Assembly (NCBI GenBank): GCA_903632075.3
Contig: CAHIKZ030004282.1
Span: 609,501 to 673,500 of the forward strand
Source of the DNA: Acanthosepion pharaonis
Lineage: Eukaryota > Mollusca > Cephalopoda > Sepiida > Sepiidae
Length of the DNA stretch: 64,000 nt
Direction of reading: 5' to 3'
The notes below the pieces were generated by a model that did not search any database, was not told the origin of the DNA, and was given only the letters and a program-made list of their open reading frames with translations. Of this stretch, positions 60,401 through 64,000 are shown piece by piece. The translations under genes and the position numbers were made by a program. The first letter of the stretch is position 1; each line of letters begins with the position of its first letter.

Positions 60401-63400
60401 AATTGAAGGATATGGTTTTAAAATATTCCACGAAGAAGAAGATAGGCAAATTAATGTAGCCAGAAATTCCAGTGGCACAATTGAAAGAATTGAAGGATTA
60501 TGAGTTTTAAAATATTCTACGAAGAAGAACGGACGAAATAGGCAAATTAATGTAGCCAGAAATATCCAGGTGGCACAATTGGAGAGGCAGATCAGCATTA
60601 TAAGAAAGAATTGAAGGATATGAGTTTTAAAAATATTCTACGAAGAAGAACGGACGAAATAGGCAAATTAATGTAGCCAGAAATATCCAGTGGCACAATT
60701 GGAGAGGCAGATCAGCATTATAAGAAAGAATTGAAGGATAAGTGAGTTTTAAAATATTCTACGAAGAAGAACGGACGAATAGGGAAATTTTAAGGCAAAT
60801 AGAAATATCCAGTGGTACAATTGAGAGGCAGATCAGCATTGTAAGAAAGAATTGAAGGATATGGTTTTAAAATATCGAAGAAGAACAGTAGGCAGCCAGA
60901 AATTCCAGGGAGAGGCAGATCAGCATTGTAAGAAAAAGAATTGAAGGATATGAGTTTTAAAAAATATTCTACGAAGAAGAACGGACGAAATAGGCAAAAT
61001 TAATGTAGCCAGAAAATATCCAGTGGCATTGAAGGATTGAGTTTAAATATTCACGAAGGCGGAGATCAAAGCAGAAATATCCAGTAAGAGGCAATCAGAA
61101 TTGAAAGAATTGAAGGATATGAGTTTTAAAATATTCTACGAAGAAGAACGGACGAAATAGGCAAAATTAATGTAGCCAGAAATATCCAGTGGTACAATTG
61201 AGAGGCAGATCAGCATTGTAAGAAAGAATTGAAGGATATGAAAGTTTTAAAATATTCTACGAAGAAGAACGGGACGAAATAGGCAAATTAATGTAGCCAG
61301 AAATATCCAGTGGCACAATTGGAGAGGCAGATGTTAATTATAAGGAAGAATTGAAGGATAAGTGAGTTTTAAAATATTCTACGAAGAAGAACGGACGAAA
61401 TAGGGCAAATCGTAGCCAGAAATAATGTGAGAGGCAGCAGCAGAAATATCGGACGAAATATTAGGCAGCCAGAAATATCCAGTGGCACAATTGAGAGGCA
61501 GATCAGCATTGTAAGAAAGAATTGAAGGGATATGAGTTTTAAAAAATATTCTACGAAGAAGAACGGACGAAATAGGCAAATTAATGGCCAGAAATATCCA
61601 GTGCACAATTGGAGAGGCAGATCACATTATAAGAAAGAATTGAAGGATATGAGTTTTAAAATATTCTACGAAGAAGAACGGACGAAATAGGTAAATTAAT
61701 GTAGCCAGAAATATCCAGGGCACAATTGAGAGAGGAAATCAGCATTATAAGAAAGAATTGAAGGATATGAGTTTTAAAAAATATTCTACGAAGAAGAACG
61801 GACGAAATAGGCAAATTAACGTAGCCAGAAATATCCAGTGGCACAATTGAGAGGCAGATCAGCATTATAAGAAAAAGAATTGAAGGATAAGGAGTTTTAA
61901 AATATTCTACGAAGAAGAACGGACGAAATAGGCAAATTAATGTAGCCAAAATATCCAGTGGCAATAAATTGGAGAGGCAGATCAGCATTATAAGAAAGAA
62001 TTGAAGGATATGATTTTAAAATATTCTACGAAGAAGAACGACGAAATAGGGCAAATTAATGTAGCCAGAAAATCCAGTGGCACAATTGAGGCAGCACATT
62101 ATAAGAAAGAATTGAAGGATATGAGTTTTGAAATATTCCCACGAAGAAGAACGGACGAAATAGGCAAATTAATGTAAGAAAAAGAATTGAAGGGATTATA
62201 AGAAAGTTTTAAAATATTCTACGAAGAAGAACGGACGAAATAGGCAAAATTAATGTAGCCAGAAATATCCAGGTGGGTACAATTGGAGAGGCAGATCAGT
62301 ATTATAAGAAAGAATTGAAGGATATGAGTTTAAAATATTCTACGAAGAATGAGTTTTAGCCAGAAATATCCAGTGGCACAATTGGAGAGGCAGAAGAAAG
62401 AACGATATGAGACGAAAAGAAGGACAAATTACAATTGTAGATCAGCATTATAAGAAAGAATTGAAGGATATGAGTTTTTAAATATCCAGTGGCAAATTAA
62501 TGTATGACAATCCAGTGGGAGAGGCAGATCAGCATTGTAAGAAAGAATTGAAGGATATGAGTTTTAAAATATTCTACGAAGAAGAACGGACGAAATAGGC
62601 AAAATTAATGTAGCCAGAAATATCCAGTGGCACAATTGGAGAGGCAGATCAGCATTATAAGAAAGAATTAAAGGATATGAGTTTTTAAAAATATTCTACG
62701 AAGAAGAACGGACGAAATAGGCAAATTAATGTAGCCAGAAATATCCAGGGCACAATTGGAGAGGCAGATCAAAGCATTATAAGAAAAGAATTGAAGGATA
62801 TGAGTTTTAAAATATTCTACGAAGAAGAACGGATGAAATAGGCAAAATTAATGTAGCCAGAAATATCCAGTGGCACAATTGGAGAGGCAGATCAAAATAT
62901 AAGAAAGAATTGAAGGATATGAGTTTTAAAATATTCTACGAAGAAGAACGGAAAGAATTAATCTAGTGGATAAATGAGAGGCAGAGTTTTGAAGGAAAAA
63001 TATTCTACGAAGAAGAACGGACGAAATAGGCAAATTAATGTAGCCAGAAATATCCAGTGGTGGCATTGTAACAGTAAATTGAAGGATATGAGTTTTAAAA
63101 TATTCTAATAGCGAAGAACGGACGAAATAGGTACCATCGTAGCTAGAAATATCCAGTGGCACAATTGAGAGGCAGACTGTAGCATTGTAAGGAAGAATTG
63201 AAGGATAAGTGAGTTTTAAAATATTCTAATGAAGAAGAACGGACGAAATAGGCAAATTAATGTAGCCAGAAATATCCAGTGGCACAATTGAGAGGCAGAC
63301 TGGAAGCATTATAAGAAAAGAATTGAAGGATATGAGTTTAAAATATTCACGAAGAAGAACGGACGAAATAGGCAAATGTAGCCAGAAATAATGGTGGAGA

Positions 63401-64000
63401 GGCAGATCCATTATAAGAAAGAATTGAAGGATATGAGTTTTAAAATATACGAAGAAGAACGGACAGTAGGGGCAGCCAGAAATTGGCACAAGAGGCAGAT
63501 CAGCATTATAAGAAAGAATTGAAGGATATGAGTTTTAAAATATTCTAATGGAAGAAGAACGGAGAAATAGGCAAATTAATGTAGCCAGAAATATCCAGTG
63601 GCACAAATTGGAGGCAGATCAGCATTATAAGAAAGAATTGAAGGATATGAGTTTTAAAAAATTCTACGAAGAAGAACGGACGAAATAGGCAAATTAATGT
63701 AGCCAGAAATATCCAGTGGCACAATTGGAGAGGCAGATCAGCATTGTAAGAAAGAATTGAAGGATATGAGTTTAAAAATATTCTACGAAGAAGAACGGAC
63801 GAAATACGAAAGAAGAAGGCAAATTAATGTAGCCAGAAATATCCAGTGGCACAATTGGAGAGGCAGATCAGCATTATAAGAAAGAATTGAAGGATATGAG
63901 TTTTTAAAATATTCTACGAAGAAGAACGGACGAAATAGGCAAATTAATGTAGCCAGAAATATCCAGCACAATTGGAGAGGCAGATCAGCATTATAAGAAA
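57461..64000 (+). repeat. Array segment 6: mostly regular units to the window edge
   Basis: Copies again approach the consensus, with local disorder at 57,735-57,830, 59,180-59,390, 60,290-60,330, 61,030-61,100, 62,340-62,510 and 63,380-63,490. The window ends inside a unit (AGCATTATAAGAAA), so the array extends beyond it by an unknown amount. Confidence 0.8.

Larger units (their letters stand above)
5386..64000 (+). repeat. 119-bp satellite array (whole)
   Basis: One head-to-tail tandem array fills the rest of the window, about 58.6 kb or roughly 490 unit lengths, and continues past the right edge. The period is 119 bp, shown by consecutive consensus copies at 5832, 5951, 6070 and 6189. By my count the monomer is about 35% GC and about 66% purine on the plus strand. 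It holds the palindromes TTTTAAAA and CAATTG, one GATC, and three CpGs in CTACGAAGAAGAACGGACG. All units keep one orientation. Because 119 is not a multiple of 3, the frame shifts at each unit. The plus strand has a stop in every frame within each unit. The minus strand yields hydrophobic shadow frames running through one to three units. No Pol III boxes or transposon ends are visible. Confidence 0.98.

Noticed and set aside
5540..64000. Dozens of minus-strand open frames of 60-147 codons, with peptides such as CHWIFLATLICLFRPFFFVE
   Set aside because: They are the reverse complement of the satellite. The same peptide pieces recur in different frames because 119 is not a multiple of 3, and the frames end at the same places in each unit. 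Long ones depend on indels. They look like membrane proteins only because the strand is T-rich.
5540..64000. Plus-strand per-unit peptides (for example GTIGEADQHYKKELKDMSFK, or ILRRRTDEIGKLM, vaguely like a LINE ORF tail)
   Set aside because: Each is about 30 codons and closed by stops in every unit. The resemblance to retrotransposon C-termini is a few charged residues in AT-rich DNA and is not enough to propose an origin.
5540..64000. CRISPR array
   Set aside because: The repeats are directly adjacent with no unique spacers, the unit is 119 bp, and the DNA is eukaryotic.

Overview
The window is eukaryotic, non-coding genomic DNA. It is AT-rich and carries long AC and TCTA microsatellites, a decayed LINE (non-LTR retrotransposon) 3' end and a very long satellite array. 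I see no bacterial-type genes, no CRISPR array, no rRNA or tRNA gene and no intact protein-coding gene. The LINE fragment and the flank repeats fit an invertebrate, perhaps an arthropod, but the sequence alone does not fix the species.

Left flank (about 1-5,385): mixed repeat-rich DNA. It holds a diverged pair of a short dispersed element (243-380 and 527-624), the first copy carrying an expanded AC tract. Next comes a promoter- or LTR-like segment with a perfect 7-bp hairpin (about 1,003-1,189), then a tandem segmental duplication (1,257-1,746 and 1,933-2,456), then a second LTR-like segment (about 2,460-2,690). The two LTR-like segments are followed by related junction sequences. A 750-bp compound tetranucleotide minisatellite follows (2,947-3,697). 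On the minus strand at 4,030-4,299 is the extreme C-terminal part of a LINE reverse-transcriptase ORF. The stretch 4,300-5,385 has no recognisable gene.

Satellite (about 5,386 to the window end, roughly 490 unit lengths): a single head-to-tail tandem repeat with a 119-bp monomer. Consecutive consensus copies start at 5,832, 5,951, 6,070 and 6,189. All copies have the same orientation and the array runs off the right edge. Copies differ mostly by small insertions and deletions and scrambled part-units, with few substitutions. That pattern is typical of poorly polished long-read consensus. Even so, several variants are clearly non-random, which points to real array evolution beneath the noise. 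They include runs of neighbouring copies sharing a variant, and a 3.3-unit block of rare co-linear variants repeated at a constant offset of 8,392 bp (43,285-43,680 and 51,677-52,072).

The strangest region is 28,290-32,219. There the 119-bp unit is blended with a different short repeat of about 29 bp (core AGAAGTTCAAGAAGGATGAG followed by TTTTAAATC). The two repeats share the word ATGAGTTTTAAA. This is either a real transition or recombination zone between two satellites, or a chimeric consensus made from reads of two arrays.

All long minus-strand reading frames in the array (peptides such as CHWIFLATLICLFRPFFFVE) are by-products of the satellite and are not annotated as genes.
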